Part shown: positions 53,826 through 62,763 of the stretch, in pieces
How positions within the stretch are numbered: the stretch's first letter is position 1
How the letters are laid out: each line of letters starts with the position of its first letter
Source: Microbacterium sp. 8M
GTDB lineage: Bacteria > Actinomycetota > Actinomycetes > Actinomycetales > Microbacteriaceae
Direction of reading: 5' to 3'
DNA length: 64,000 bases
NCBI RefSeq assembly: GCF_902506375.1
Contig: NZ_LR733284.1
Span: 558,077 to 622,076 of the forward strand
Translations under genes and position numbers: made by a program
Notes under the pieces: generated by a model
Databases searched by the model: none
Told to the model about the DNA's origin: nothing
What the model saw: the letters and a program-made list of their open reading frames with translations, nothing else

Positions 53826-55298
53826 GTGACCCGGAATCCACTCGAGACGGACACGTCTCTGCAGCGTGCGATCGACTACCAGGAGCACGCGCTGCAGGCC
53901 GGCGGAGTGTCCAAGGCCGGTTCGGCGCTGATGGCCGTGGCGGGCAGCGCGCCCGCCTATTCCATCGCGGCCAGCACGGCCCTTCTGATCGGAGCCGCCG
54001 GTGTCGGCGCTCCGGCCGCACTGCTGTGGTGCGGCATCCCAATGCTCGGCATCGCCTTCGCCTTCGGATACCTCGCCAGGGTCGACACGCACGCAGGCGC
54101 GTCGTTCTCCTGGGTGGCACGCGGGCTCCACCCGATTCTCGGCTTCCTCGCCGGCTGGGCGGTCGTGATCTCGGCCACGATCTTCATGGTGGCGGGGGCC
54201 CTCCCGGCCGGCCAGATGACGGTCGCGCTGTTCGCCGGAGACAAGGTCGCCAACGAGAACACGCTGCTCGTCACGGTCGTGGGAGCCCTGTGGTTCTTGG
54301 TGATGGCGGCCGCAGTGATCTTCGGCGTACACACCACGGAGCGCGCGCAGTGGATCATGTCGATCATCGAGGTCGGGATCCTCGTGGTGTTCGCGATCAT
54401 CGCGATCCCGCGCGCGATCACCACGTACCACCACGGCGAGGCCTTCTCCTGGGACTGGTTCGGCTTCGGTCACCTCACCGGCGCGGGCGTCTTCGTCGCG
54501 GCGGCCCTGATCGCAGCTTTCTACTACTGGGGCTGGGACGTCACGGCCAACCTCGGCGAGGAGACCAAGAACGCGCACAAGACCACGGGACTCGCCGGCA
54601 TCATCGGCATCGTCATCGTGTTCATCCTGTTCGAGATCTACACGACCACGACCCTCGTCATGCTCCCGGGCAAGACGATCGAGGAGAACAGCGGCAACGT
54701 GCTGAGCGTGCTCGGCGACGCCATCATGCCGGGCATCGGCGGCAAGATCCTCATCGTCGCCGTGGCGCTTTCCACGATCGCGACGCTGGAGACCACGCTC
54801 GTGCAGGTGAGCCGCACCCTGTTCGCGATGGGACGCGACCGCACCATCCCGTTCGCGTTCGGACGGATCAACCGCAGGTGGAAGACGCCCGTCTTCGCGA
54901 CCCTGGTGGTCGTGGTCGTCTCGCTGCTGCTGTTCGTGCTCGCGAACATCTTCGGCGACAGCGTGGGCCAGATCCTCGGCTGGGCGATCTCGTCGATCGG
55001 CCTGCAGATCGCGTTCTACTACTCGCTCGCGGGCTTCGCCCTGATCATCGGCTTCCGCAAGGTGATCTTCCGGTCCGTGAAGAACTTCCTGCTTATCGGC
55101 CTGTGGCCGTTCGCGGGTGCCGTGTTCATGCTGTACATCTTCTTCGCGGCGATCCCGAACAACGAGCCCGTCGTGAACATCCTCGGCCTCGGCCTCATCG
55201 CGATCGGCATCGTGCCGCTCGCCCTGTTCTACCGCAAGGCGAAGGATGCGTACTTCTCGCGGCGCCCGCTGGAGGTGCCGGAGGACTTCTCCGCCTGA
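53826..55298 (+). CDS. APC family amino acid permease
   Basis: A 490-residue transporter with 12 or more predicted helices. The amino-terminal KAGSALMAVAGSAPAYSIAAS carries the unwound helix-1 GSAP motif of APC transporters; YYWGWDVTANLGEETKNAHKT is the typical helix-6/7 segment. Substrate is not predictable from sequence. GTG at 53826 with the leader of about 250 bp upstream. It is preceded by a lower-GC stretch (53571-53825) where no gene is seen but the promoter must lie. Confidence 0.92.
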   Translation: MTRNPLETDTSLQRAIDYQEHALQAGGVSKAGSALMAVAGSAPAYSIAASTALLIGAAGVGAPAALLWCGIPMLGIAFAFGYLARVDTHAGASFSWVARGLHPILGFLAGWAVVISATIFMVAGALPAGQMTVALFAGDKVANENTLLVTVVGALWFLVMAAAVIFGVHTTERAQWIMSIIEVGILVVFAIIAIPRAITTYHHGEAFSWDWFGFGHLTGAGVFVAAALIAAFYYWGWDVTANLGEETKNAHKTTGLAGIIGIVIVFILFEIYTTTTLVMLPGKTIEENSGNVLSVLGDAIMPGIGGKILIVAVALSTIATLETTLVQVSRTLFAMGRDRTIPFAFGRINRRWKTPVFATLVVVVVSLLLFVLANIFGDSVGQILGWAISSIGLQIAFYYSLAGFALIIGFRKVIFRSVKNFLLIGLWPFAGAVFMLYIFFAAIPNNEPVVNILGLGLIAIGIVPLALFYRKAKDAYFSRRPLEVPEDFSA

Positions 55299-55539
55299 CG
55301 CAGGACGGGATCGGGACCGGGGTGGGCGCGCGCCTGCCCCGGTCCTGTCGTCTCCGCGGGCGCCGGTCGTGCGCCGCGGGAGGACGGCCGCAGATCGGTC
55401 CGGGCGGCGCCGCCCCCGGCCCGGCTGGCGACGAGCCGGGTGGGACGCTCGCGATTGTCGGGGCAACGGGGGAGGATGGCGCCATGCAGATGAACGGTCG
55501 GACCAGCGCGCCCTGGCCCTCGGCGGCAGGGAGGCGCGC

Positions 55540-56355
55540 ATGATCCTCGCGGGGTTCGTGCTTCTCGCCGTCGGACTGACGGACGTGCTGCGCGGGTTCC
55601 TGCGTGGCCGCGCGTTCTGGGTCGGAGCCGGGATCGCTGCCGTCCTGCTGCTCGTCGTGGGGGCGCTCGGCGGTGCCTACGTGTACGCCGCGGTGGGCAT
55701 CGTGATGGCCGCCGTCTGGGCGTGGCTGCTGCCTCTCGAAGGGCGTCCGCGGCTGTCGTTCTGGCCGGCCGTGGTGCTTGCGCTGGTCGCAGTGGCAGGG
55801 GTCGCGCTCCTTCCCCGGCGCGCATCGGCAGGGCTTCTCTCCGGCGCACCGCTTCCGACGCCGATCGGCCGGGTCGGGTTCGATCTCGCCGTGCTGGCGG
55901 TGGGCGTGTTCGCGGTGCTGCTGGAGACGGGGAATGTCATCGTGCGCGCCGCTCTGGTCAGCGAGAAGGCGGAGCTGCCCGCCGATGTGGAGCCGGGACA
56001 AGGGCCGCCGGCGGAGGCCGTGCACGGGCTGGTCCCGGCGCCCGCCCTCGACCCGGGCATCCCGACGGCGCCGACGCCGTCGCTGCATGTGCCGACGGCC
56101 GATACGGGGTTCCGCGGCGGCCGGCTGATCGGGCCGCTCGAGCGCGTGATCGTGCTGCTGCTGACGCTCTTCACCGCGTACCCGCTGCTCGCGGCGATGC
56201 TGGCGGCGAAGGGCATCGTGCGTTTCCCGGAGATCTCCCGCGACGGCGCGAACGGCGGTCGCGCAGAGTACTTCCTCGTGGGCAGCCTCGTCAGCTGGGT
56301 GGTCGCGCTCGGCGGAGCGCTCCTGCTCTGGTGGGCGACGCACACCACGGCCTGA
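55540..56355 (+). CDS. Integral membrane protein, unknown function
   Basis: A 271-residue membrane protein with about seven hydrophobic segments (for example residues 3-18, 25-60, 64-90 and 205-232) and a hydrophilic loop around 140-190 rich in Pro and Ala. LTDVLRGFLRG near the start and EISRDGANGGRAEYFLVGS near the end look conserved. The ATG at 55540 follows GGGAGG. No family assigned. A small helical protein gene follows 123 bp later. Confidence 0.72.
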   Translation: MILAGFVLLAVGLTDVLRGFLRGRAFWVGAGIAAVLLLVVGALGGAYVYAAVGIVMAAVWAWLLPLEGRPRLSFWPAVVLALVAVAGVALLPRRASAGLLSGAPLPTPIGRVGFDLAVLAVGVFAVLLETGNVIVRAALVSEKAELPADVEPGQGPPAEAVHGLVPAPALDPGIPTAPTPSLHVPTADTGFRGGRLIGPLERVIVLLLTLFTAYPLLAAMLAAKGIVRFPEISRDGANGGRAEYFLVGSLVSWVVALGGALLLWWATHTTA

Positions 56356-56478
56356 GTGCGCCCCGGCAATGCCGCAGATCCGCATCCGGTTGCCAGGCGA
56401 ACATGTCGGGCGGGATCCTTGTCGGAGGCGGGCGTGCTCTCTCGCGCCCGCTCCCTTCGAACGCCCGCAGGAGGAGTC

Positions 56479-56700
56479 ATGACCGAGAAGCCCCGGTTCT
56501 CGCTGGAAAGCACGCTCGGCGAGATCCTCGACGATCCGCAGGCGCGCGCCGTGCTCGACGAGCTCGTGCCCGGTGTCTCGAACCATTCGCTGGTGTTCCT
56601 TGCGCGGGGCATCACCCTGTCCGACGGCGCCGCCCGGCTCGGATCCATCGAGCCGGAGCGCCTCGCCGAACTCGACGCGCGGCTGCGCTCGCTGGGCTGA
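56479..56700 (+). CDS. Stand-alone 73-residue helical domain protein
   Basis: A 73-residue protein: FSLESTLGEILDDPQARAVL, DELVPGVSNHSL, VFLARGITLSDGAARLGSIE. The pattern tLGeilDDPxarAVL is familiar to me as a small C-terminal module attached to larger actinobacterial enzymes such as glycosyl hydrolases; here it is alone. The start has GAGGAG upstream at good distance, supporting a real gene. Function unknown. Confidence 0.75.
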   Translation: MTEKPRFSLESTLGEILDDPQARAVLDELVPGVSNHSLVFLARGITLSDGAARLGSIEPERLAELDARLRSLG

Positions 56701-56799
56701 ACTCGCTCCGTCGCACCCGTTCCGGAGGCCGTCGCATCGGATCCCGTGGGCGTCGGCGCCCGCCCCGCGACGACCACAGCGCCCTCCGCCCCGCCTGCC

Positions 56800-56862
56800 C
56801 TGGGCGCCCTTCGTCTCGCTTTCGGCTCGCTCAGGGGCCGCTCCGCGGGACGAAGGGCGCCC
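56800..56862. repeat. Dispersed repeat between convergent genes
   Basis: CCTTCGTCTCGCTTTCGGCT, then CGCTCAGGGGCC, then an inverted partial copy GGGACGAAGGGCGC. It lies between the 73-residue protein gene and the CopC gene and may stop transcription from both sides. Confidence 0.82.
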
Positions 56863-56880
56863 GTGGCATCGCGCGGGGAC

Positions 56881-57459
56881 TCAGCCCTCGCTCTTGCGCC
56901 CGCGGGCGAGCGCCCATGCGCCCGCACCGACGCCCACGAGCACGACGGCGCCGATTCCAAGCCCGACCCACAGGCCCGCATCCGCCGACGCGCCAGCCGT
57001 GGGAGCCTCGGTCTCGGCGGTGGCGGCGGGGCCGCAGACCGGCTTCGCGGATCCGGCGGCCGCCGGAGTCGCCGAGCCGCCCGGGGCGTACGAGAACGTG
57101 TAGCTGCCCGAGATCGGGTGCCCGTCCGACGACACCACGCGCCACAGCACCTCATAGCTGCCCGCGGAGCCCAGGGCGACCGGGGACGACACCACGGGAC
57201 CGTTCAGATCCGGGCACGCCGTCTCGTAGTACCTCTTGTCCGGGCCGATCACCTGGATCACGGCCGCTCCGTCGGTGCCGAGCGGGTCGGCGCTGAACGT
57301 GAGCGACACCGCCGAGAGAGCCGTCACGGTCGACCCCTGGGCGGGAGTCGTGCCGTCGAGGGTGTCGTGCGCGCTCGCCGCCGCGGCCCCGGCCGTCGCG
57401 AGGACCGCCCCGACCCCGAGAGCCGCCGCGAACGCCGAGAGCCGGTGTCGCGCTCTCAT
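56881..57459 (-). CDS. copC: CopC domain copper-binding protein with C-terminal membrane anchor
   Basis: A 192-residue exported protein. The signal peptide ends near ASA and the mature start is His (H31), the usual first copper ligand of CopC. The CopC beta-barrel follows (TPAQGSTVTALSAVSLTFS, YEVLWRVVSSDGHPISGSYT with the other histidine). A Thr/Ala/Glu-rich linker and one membrane helix (about 160-182) end the protein. Its start overlaps the stop of the YcnI gene by four bases, so both are co-translated. Confidence 0.9.
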   Translation of the reverse strand: MRARHRLSAFAAALGVGAVLATAGAAAASAHDTLDGTTPAQGSTVTALSAVSLTFSADPLGTDGAAVIQVIGPDKRYYETACPDLNGPVVSSPVALGSAGSYEVLWRVVSSDGHPISGSYTFSYAPGGSATPAAAGSAKPVCGPAATAETEAPTAGASADAGLWVGLGIGAVVLVGVGAGAWALARGRKSEG

Positions 57460-58175
57460 GCGCCGGCCTTCCGGCGTCCCAGGGCGAAGCCGCCGAGCAG
57501 CGCACCGCCGGCCGCGACCACGAGCGCGGCGATGCTCAGGCCCAGGGCAAGCCCGCCCTGGGTGTCGCCGGCCGTCGCCGCCGGGTGCGGAGCGGCGGTC
57601 GCGGCGGCGCCGCCGTGGTGGTCGGCCGGGGGAGCGTCGTTCACCCACAGAACAGGGGCGGGCTCGAGGGTGTCGTCCTTCTTCACCTGCTCGGGGGTGG
57701 CCGACCACTCGACCACCTTGCCGTCGGAGTAGGTCTGCGTCGCCGGGATCACGATGTGCCCGGTGTCCGGTACCGGGCCGAGCGACAGCGTGAACGTCTG
57801 GAACTGGCCGGGTGCGACCCCGCCGCCCGCGTCGGCGGTGAAGCTGACCTCGGTCGTGGCCTCGGTGATGGTGTTGCCCTCGACCTTCACCGGCTTCGCG
57901 AGAGCGGTCTTCGTCGCGGTGCCGGTCCAGCCCGCGGTGGGCTGGTAACTGACGCTCGTGAACGGGGTGTCGGCCGGCAGGTGGATGTCGAGCTTGACCG
58001 TGCTCGCGGTGGCCGACTCGTTCGGCACCCGGAAGGTGACGTACGTCCAGGATCCGGCCTCTGCCTGGTTCGGCGTCGCGGTCACGTGGGCGGATGCGGC
58101 GAGCGGCGCCGCGAGAGCGAGGAGAGAGCCGGCGGCGAGTCCCGCGAGCACGCGGGAGAGAGGGGTGTTGCGCAT
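57456..58175 (-). CDS. YcnI family copper-binding membrane protein (DUF1775)
   Basis: A 239-residue exported protein. The signal peptide ends at ASA and the mature start is HVTATP (H30), the conserved copper ligand of YcnI. The DUF1775 domain follows (TYVTFRVPNESATASTVKLD, YQPTAGWTGT). A Pro/His-rich linker (DHHGGAAATAAPHPAATAGD) and a C-terminal helix anchor it. YcnI proteins bind Cu(II) and usually sit next to a CopC/CopD protein, as here. Confidence 0.92.
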   Translation of the reverse strand: MRNTPLSRVLAGLAAGSLLALAAPLAASAHVTATPNQAEAGSWTYVTFRVPNESATASTVKLDIHLPADTPFTSVSYQPTAGWTGTATKTALAKPVKVEGNTITEATTEVSFTADAGGGVAPGQFQTFTLSLGPVPDTGHIVIPATQTYSDGKVVEWSATPEQVKKDDTLEPAPVLWVNDAPPADHHGGAAATAAPHPAATAGDTQGGLALGLSIAALVVAAGGALLGGFALGRRKAGA

Positions 58176-58257
58176 GGTTCGAGTGTCTTTCTAAGGTCGT
58201 GTGGGTGCACCGGGGCGCGGAGAACGGCGCCCGTGCGCGGTGCGGGAGGAGGGGAGT

Positions 58258-58863
58258 TCACGCCGCGAGCGGCGGACCCCTCCTCGACACGACGGTCAGC
58301 ACGTGGTGCGATCGCAGCACCGGGACGACGACGCCCCGTGCGGAGGGGACGCGGTGCGCGGGCGTCGGCGACGCGGTGAGCAGCCGTGCGACGAGATTCC
58401 AGCCGGTGAGCGCGAGGAGCGCGCGCAGCGCGTGCTCGCCGCGGCCCAGCGCCAGCACGGTGAGAACCGCGGCGATCGCGTGCGCGACCCACATCGCCGG
58501 CTGCAGGTGCAGGGCATGGCCCGCGTCCACCGCGGTCGAGCCGAGGGCTCCCGCGAGTTCCGTGCCGTGGAGGTGCGCACCGATTCCCGGCGTGACGGAT
58601 CCCGATCCGGACCCGACGCCGATCAGCAGCAGACCATGGAAGGCGACCTGGCTCAGCCCGACGGCGATCGACAGGCGGATCCAGCTCAGCCGCCGGCCGG
58701 CCAGCGCGATGCACACCGGAGCGGCGAATAGCAGCGCCAGCAGGATCCCGATCAGCGGTGCGGGAACCCCGTCGGCCGTGGAGTGCGAGACGGCGGCCAC
58801 GAACGTCGCGACCAGGGCGGCGATGAGGCCCCGGACCGTGCGACCCGCGCGCGTTCCCAACAC
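58258..58863 (-). CDS. Membrane protein of the copper cluster
   Basis: A 201-residue membrane protein with about five helices. SHSTADG near residue 26, HLHGTELAGALGS and ALHLQPAMWVAHAIA contain several histidines, and the end has RSHHVLTVVSRRGPPLA. This type often occurs beside YcnI/CopC genes, suggesting a copper-related role. I do not know its function. It is transcribed with the YcnI and CopC genes, 82 bp upstream. Confidence 0.75.
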   Translation of the reverse strand: MLGTRAGRTVRGLIAALVATFVAAVSHSTADGVPAPLIGILLALLFAAPVCIALAGRRLSWIRLSIAVGLSQVAFHGLLLIGVGSGSGSVTPGIGAHLHGTELAGALGSTAVDAGHALHLQPAMWVAHAIAAVLTVLALGRGEHALRALLALTGWNLVARLLTASPTPAHRVPSARGVVVPVLRSHHVLTVVSRRGPPLAA

Positions 58864-58929
58864 GCCTCCAGCCTAGCCGGACGCTTCCGGCGGGCCGAGC
58901 GGGCCTATCCGCGCTGATACCCTGATCCG

Positions 58930-60231
58930 GTGTCGAACCCATCCCTGACGACCGCGGCACCGGCCATCGACCCCACCTTCGAGAACGTGTGGGACGAACT
59001 GGTCTGGCGCGGACTCGTCCACGTGTCCACGGATCCGGAGGCGCTGCGCGCCCTTCTCGCAGGACCCGCGATCACGTATTACTGCGGCTTCGACCCGACC
59101 GCACCGAGCCTGCATCTGGGCAACCTCGTGCAGCTGCTGACCCTGCGCCGCATCCAGCTCGCGGGGCACAAGCCGCTCGGTCTCGTCGGCGGCTCCACCG
59201 GCCTGATCGGCGACCCGCGGCCCACCGCTGAGCGCACGCTGAACACCCGAGAGACGGTCCAGGAGTGGGTCGGACGTCTGCGCGCCCAGGTGGAGCGCTA
59301 CCTCAGCTTCGAGGGCGAGAACGCCGCCCGGATCGTGAACAACCTCGACTGGACGGCGCCGCTTTCCGCGATCGACTTCCTCCGCGAGATCGGCAAGCAC
59401 TACCGCGTCGGCACGATGCTGAAGAAGGACGCGGTCGCGGCGCGGCTGAACTCCGAGGCGGGCATCAGCTACACGGAGTTCAGCTACCAGATCCTCCAGG
59501 GCCTGGACTTCCTCGAGCTGTACCGCCAATACGGCTGCGTGCTGCAGACGGGCGGATCCGACCAGTGGGGCAACCTCACCAGCGGCACGGACCTCATCCA
59601 CCGCGTCGAGGGAGTGTCCGTGCACGCGATCGGAACGCCGCTGATCACGAACAGCGACGGCACCAAGTTCGGCAAGAGCGAGGGCAACGCGATCTGGCTC
59701 GACGCCGAGATGTGCAGCCCGTACCGGATGTACCAGTTCTGGCTCGGCACGGCGGACGCCGACGTGGTCGACCGGCTCAAGGTCTTCACGTTCCTCACCC
59801 GCGCCGAGATCGAGGAGTACGCGGCGCTGGTCGAGGCGGAGCCGTTCCGCCGCGCCGCGCAGAAGCGCCTCGCGCTCGAGGTCGTCGCCACCGTGCACGG
59901 CATCGAGGCGGCCTCCGCCGTGATCGCGGCGTCGGAGGCGCTGTTCGGGCAGGGCGACCTGTCCGCGCTCGACGCCGCGACGCTGCGCACCGCGCTGGAG
60001 GAGCTGCCGAACGCGGCCGTCGCCGCCGGATCCTCGGTGGTCGACGCGCTCGTCGCGACCGGCCTCGTCTCCAGCGCCTCGGAGGCGCGTCGTGCCATCG
60101 CGCAGGGCGGCGTCTCCGTCGACGGCGAGCGGGTGGAGTCCGACGAGGCGACGGTGCCGCTGGGCCTGCCCGGCGGCGTCTCGGTGCTGCGCCGCGGCAA
60201 GAAGACCCTCGCGGGGCTGCTCCCCGCCTGA
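58930..60231 (+). CDS. tyrS: Tyrosyl-tRNA synthetase
   Basis: A 433-residue class I synthetase. The HIGH motif is HLGN at 62-65 (PSLHLGNLVQL), the substrate-binding GFDPTAPS precedes it, the KMSKS motif is KFGKS at 246-250, and an S4 RNA-binding domain closes the protein (SSASEARRAIAQGGVSVDGE, VSVLRRGKKTLAGL). GTG start at 58930 fits the family N-terminus. A degenerate dispersed repeat (GCTGAGCCCGTCGAAGCG) follows the gene. Confidence 0.97.
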   Translation: MSNPSLTTAAPAIDPTFENVWDELVWRGLVHVSTDPEALRALLAGPAITYYCGFDPTAPSLHLGNLVQLLTLRRIQLAGHKPLGLVGGSTGLIGDPRPTAERTLNTRETVQEWVGRLRAQVERYLSFEGENAARIVNNLDWTAPLSAIDFLREIGKHYRVGTMLKKDAVAARLNSEAGISYTEFSYQILQGLDFLELYRQYGCVLQTGGSDQWGNLTSGTDLIHRVEGVSVHAIGTPLITNSDGTKFGKSEGNAIWLDAEMCSPYRMYQFWLGTADADVVDRLKVFTFLTRAEIEEYAALVEAEPFRRAAQKRLALEVVATVHGIEAASAVIAASEALFGQGDLSALDAATLRTALEELPNAAVAAGSSVVDALVATGLVSSASEARRAIAQGGVSVDGERVESDEATVPLGLPGGVSVLRRGKKTLAGLLPA

Positions 60232-60245
60232 CCGCCGGACCCAGG

Positions 60246-60322
60246 CCCCCCCGGTCGCCAAGCCCCGTCGAAGCGCCCGGATCCGAACCCTCCGGTCGCT
60301 GAGCCCGTCGAAGCGCCCGGAT
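60246..60322. repeat. Degenerate GAGCCCGTCGAAGCGCCCGG repeats after tyrS
   Basis: Two degenerate copies (CGGTCGCCAAGCCCCGTCGA plus AGCGCCCGGATC at about 60251-60282; CGGTCGCTGAGCCCGTCGAA plus GCGCCCGGATC at about 60293-60323) follow tyrS. Confidence 0.8.
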
Positions 60323-60369
60323 CGCGACCTGCGGCCGTCTGCCTGCGACACACGGCGAAACGCAGTTCG

Positions 60370-60424
60370 CGGGCTCCGGCATGGCATGATCCACTCGGAC
60401 ATGCGGGAGCCCGAATCCCGCATG
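60370..60424 (+). promoter_or_regulatory. Overlapping alternative hairpins before the amino-acid importer
   Basis: CGGGCTCC (60370-60377) can pair with GGAGCCCG (60406-60413), while CATGCGGG (60400-60407) can pair with CCCGCATG (60417-60424). The two stems share bases and exclude each other. They lie 26 bp before the start of the binding-protein gene. Confidence 0.5.
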
Positions 60425-60450
60425 CACGTCCACTCTGAACGGAGTCCTCC

Positions 60451-61275
60451 ATGTCCCACCGTCGCTTCGCCCGGATCGCCGTCGGCCTCGCCGCGTCCGC
60501 CCTCGTCGTCACGCTGGCCGCCTGCTCCGGAGGCGCGTCCTCGAAGCCGTCCGAGACCGCCGCGGGAGACAGCGCGTCCTACGGGCTCGTCAAGCCCGGC
60601 ACTCTCACCGTCGCCACGGAGGGCACCTACAGCCCGTTCACCTATCACGAGAACGGCGGAGCCGGCGAGCTCGTGGGCTACGACGTCGACGTCGCGCGCG
60701 CGGTCGGGAAGGAGCTCGGCCTCAAGGTCGAGTTCCAGGAGACGCAGTGGGACGGCATCTTCGCCGGTCTCGAGGCCGGCCGCTTCGACGTCATCGGCAA
60801 CCAGGTCTCGATCAACCCCGAGCGCCAGGCGAAGTACCTGTTCTCCACGCCCTACACGGTCTCGCCGAGCGTCGTGGTCGTGAAGAAGGGCGACACCTCG
60901 ATCAAGAGCTTCGCGGACCTCAAAGGCAAGACCACCGCGCAGTCGCTGACGAGCAACTTCTACAAGCTCGCCCAGGACGCAGGCGCCAACGTCGAGGCCG
61001 TGGAGGGCTGGGCGCAGGCCGTCGCGCTCCTCGAGCAGGGCCGCGTGCAGGCGACGGTCAACGACAAGCTCACCTACCTCGACTACGTGAAGCAGCACCC
61101 GGACGCGAAGCTGGCCGTGGCCGCGGAGACGGATCCGGCGCAGAGCGCCTTCGCGTTCACGAAGAAGAAGGAAGCGCTCGTGAAGGCGGTCGACAAGGCG
61201 CTGGCGAAGCTCGCGTCCGACGGGACTCTCGCCAAGCTCGGCAAGAAGTACTTCGGCGAAGACGTCTCGAAGTAG
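60451..61275 (+). CDS. Amino-acid ABC transporter substrate-binding lipoprotein
   Basis: A 274-residue family 3 solute-binding protein. Lipobox LAAC with C25; the mature part has GTLTVATEGTYSPFTYHENG, ELVGYDVDVARAVGKELG, GIFAGLEAGRFDVIGNQVSI and the late DGTLAKLGKKYFGEDVSK. This subtype binds polar amino acids, often cystine. Start ATG at 60451 follows ACGGAGTCCTCC. First gene of a three-gene importer. Confidence 0.94.
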   Translation: MSHRRFARIAVGLAASALVVTLAACSGGASSKPSETAAGDSASYGLVKPGTLTVATEGTYSPFTYHENGGAGELVGYDVDVARAVGKELGLKVEFQETQWDGIFAGLEAGRFDVIGNQVSINPERQAKYLFSTPYTVSPSVVVVKKGDTSIKSFADLKGKTTAQSLTSNFYKLAQDAGANVEAVEGWAQAVALLEQGRVQATVNDKLTYLDYVKQHPDAKLAVAAETDPAQSAFAFTKKKEALVKAVDKALAKLASDGTLAKLGKKYFGEDVSK

Positions 61276-61281
61276 CACGCC

Positions 61282-61947
61282 ATGCCCGACGGGCTGCACC
61301 TCTTCCTGGACTCGCTCTGGCCGATCGTGTGGGGCGGGATCAGCGGAACGATTCCGCTGGCCCTCGCCTCCTTCGCGATCGGCCTGGTGATCGCGCTGAT
61401 CATCGCGTTGATGCGCCTGTCCGCGTCGCGCCCCCTCGCCGCCATCGCCCGCGGCTACGTGTCGGTGATCCGGGGCACGCCGCTGCTGGTGCAGCTCTTC
61501 GTGATCTTCTACGGCCTCGGCGCCGTCGGGATCGTCATCGACCCGTGGCCTTCCGCGATCGCCGCCTTCTCGCTCAACGTCGGCGGCTATGCGGCGGAGA
61601 TCATCCGCGCCGCGATCCTCTCCGTGCCGGCCGGGCAGTGGGAGGCCGGCTACACGATCGGAATGTCGCGCGGGCAGACCCTGCGCCGGATCATCCTTCC
61701 GCAGGCGGCGCGCGTCTCGGTGCCGCCGCTGTCCAACACGTTCATCTCGCTCGTCAAGGACACCTCGCTGGCGTCGCTGATCCTGGTCACCGAGCTGTTC
61801 CGCGTCGCTCAGCGCATCTCCGCGGCCACCCAGGAGGTCATGCTGCTGTACCTGGAGGCGGCACTCGTGTACTGGGTGTTCTGCCTCGTGCTCTCTGGCG
61901 CGCAGGGGATCGTGGAGAAGAGGCTGGATCGCTATGTCGCCCATTGA
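61282..61947 (+). CDS. Amino-acid ABC transporter permease
   Basis: A 221-residue permease of the HisMQ type with about five helices; the ATPase-contact loop is [20 protein letters not shown], after [10 protein letters not shown]. Starts 6 bp after the binding-protein gene and overlaps the ATPase gene by 14 bases. It probably forms a homodimer. Confidence 0.94.
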   Translation: MPDGLHLFLDSLWPIVWGGISGTIPLALASFAIGLVIALIIALMRLSASRPLAAIARGYVSVIRGTPLLVQLFVIFYGLGAVGIVIDPWPSAIAAFSLNVGGYAAEIIRAAILSVPAGQWEAGYTIGMSRGQTLRRIILPQAARVSVPPLSNTFISLVKDTSLASLILVTELFRVAQRISAATQEVMLLYLEAALVYWVFCLVLSGAQGIVEKRLDRYVAH

Positions 61948-62737
61948 TGCACCCACGCCTTACGCATCCGCGCCGCTGCTGCGTGCGACGGGTCTGACGA
62001 AGGCGTTCGGCGCCCACGAGGTGCTCAAGGGCTTCGACCTGGAGGTGCGGCGCGGCGAGGTCGTGGCGCTCATCGGGCCGAGCGGCTCGGGCAAGACGAC
62101 GGTGCTGCGGTCGCTGAACGGGCTGGAGACCCCCGATGCGGGGGTGCTCGCCTTCGACGGCGGTCCGGTCGTCGACTTCGCGAACCTCGGCGATCGGCGC
62201 TCCGCGGACCGGTCGCGGCGCAAGCTGCGCGATCGGTCCGCCATGGTCTTCCAGCACCACAATCTGTTCCCGCACATGACCGTGCTGCAGAACGTGATGG
62301 AAGGCCCGGTGCAGGTGCAGCGCGTGCCGAAGCAGCGCGCGCAGGAGGAGGCCCTGGCCCTGCTCGACCGTGTGGGCCTCGCCGACAAGCGCGACGCCTA
62401 CCCGTTCCAGCTGTCCGGAGGCCAGCAGCAGCGCGTGGGGATCGTACGCGCGTTAGCGTTGAAGCCGGACCTTCTGCTTTTCGACGAGCCGACCAGCGCC
62501 CTGGATCCCGAGCTCGTCGGCGAGGTGCTCAGCGTCATCTCGGAGCTCGTCGCCGAAGGATGGACGATGGTCATCGTCACGCACGAGCTCGCCTTCGCGC
62601 GGCAGGTTGCCGACGAGATCCTGTTCATGGACGGCGGGGTCGTCGTGGAGCGAGGCGTTCCATCGCAGGTCTTCACCGCGCCGGTGCACGAGCGCACCCG
62701 GCGCTTCCTGGATCGGATCCTCCGACCGTTCGAGTGA
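61934..62737 (+). CDS. Amino-acid ABC transporter ATP-binding protein
   Basis: A 267-residue ATPase of the polar amino-acid class: Walker [10 protein letters not shown] at about 51-59, Q-loop [13 protein letters not shown], signature [16 protein letters not shown], Walker [15 protein letters not shown] and the switch His in [14 protein letters not shown]. An insertion of about 10 residues before the Q-loop ([14 protein letters not shown]) is normal for the group. Start overlaps the permease end. Confidence 0.95.
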   Translation: MSPIDAPTPYASAPLLRATGLTKAFGAHEVLKGFDLEVRRGEVVALIGPSGSGKTTVLRSLNGLETPDAGVLAFDGGPVVDFANLGDRRSADRSRRKLRDRSAMVFQHHNLFPHMTVLQNVMEGPVQVQRVPKQRAQEEALALLDRVGLADKRDAYPFQLSGGQQQRVGIVRALALKPDLLLFDEPTSALDPELVGEVLSVISELVAEGWTMVIVTHELAFARQVADEILFMDGGVVVERGVPSQVFTAPVHERTRRFLDRILRPFE

Positions 62738-62763
62738 CGGTGCTCGCGCGGTAGCGTCGGGAC

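Noticed and set aside
58176..58257. Copper-responsive operator
   Set aside because: I looked for CsoR- or CopY-like inverted repeats before the YcnI gene and saw none convincing.
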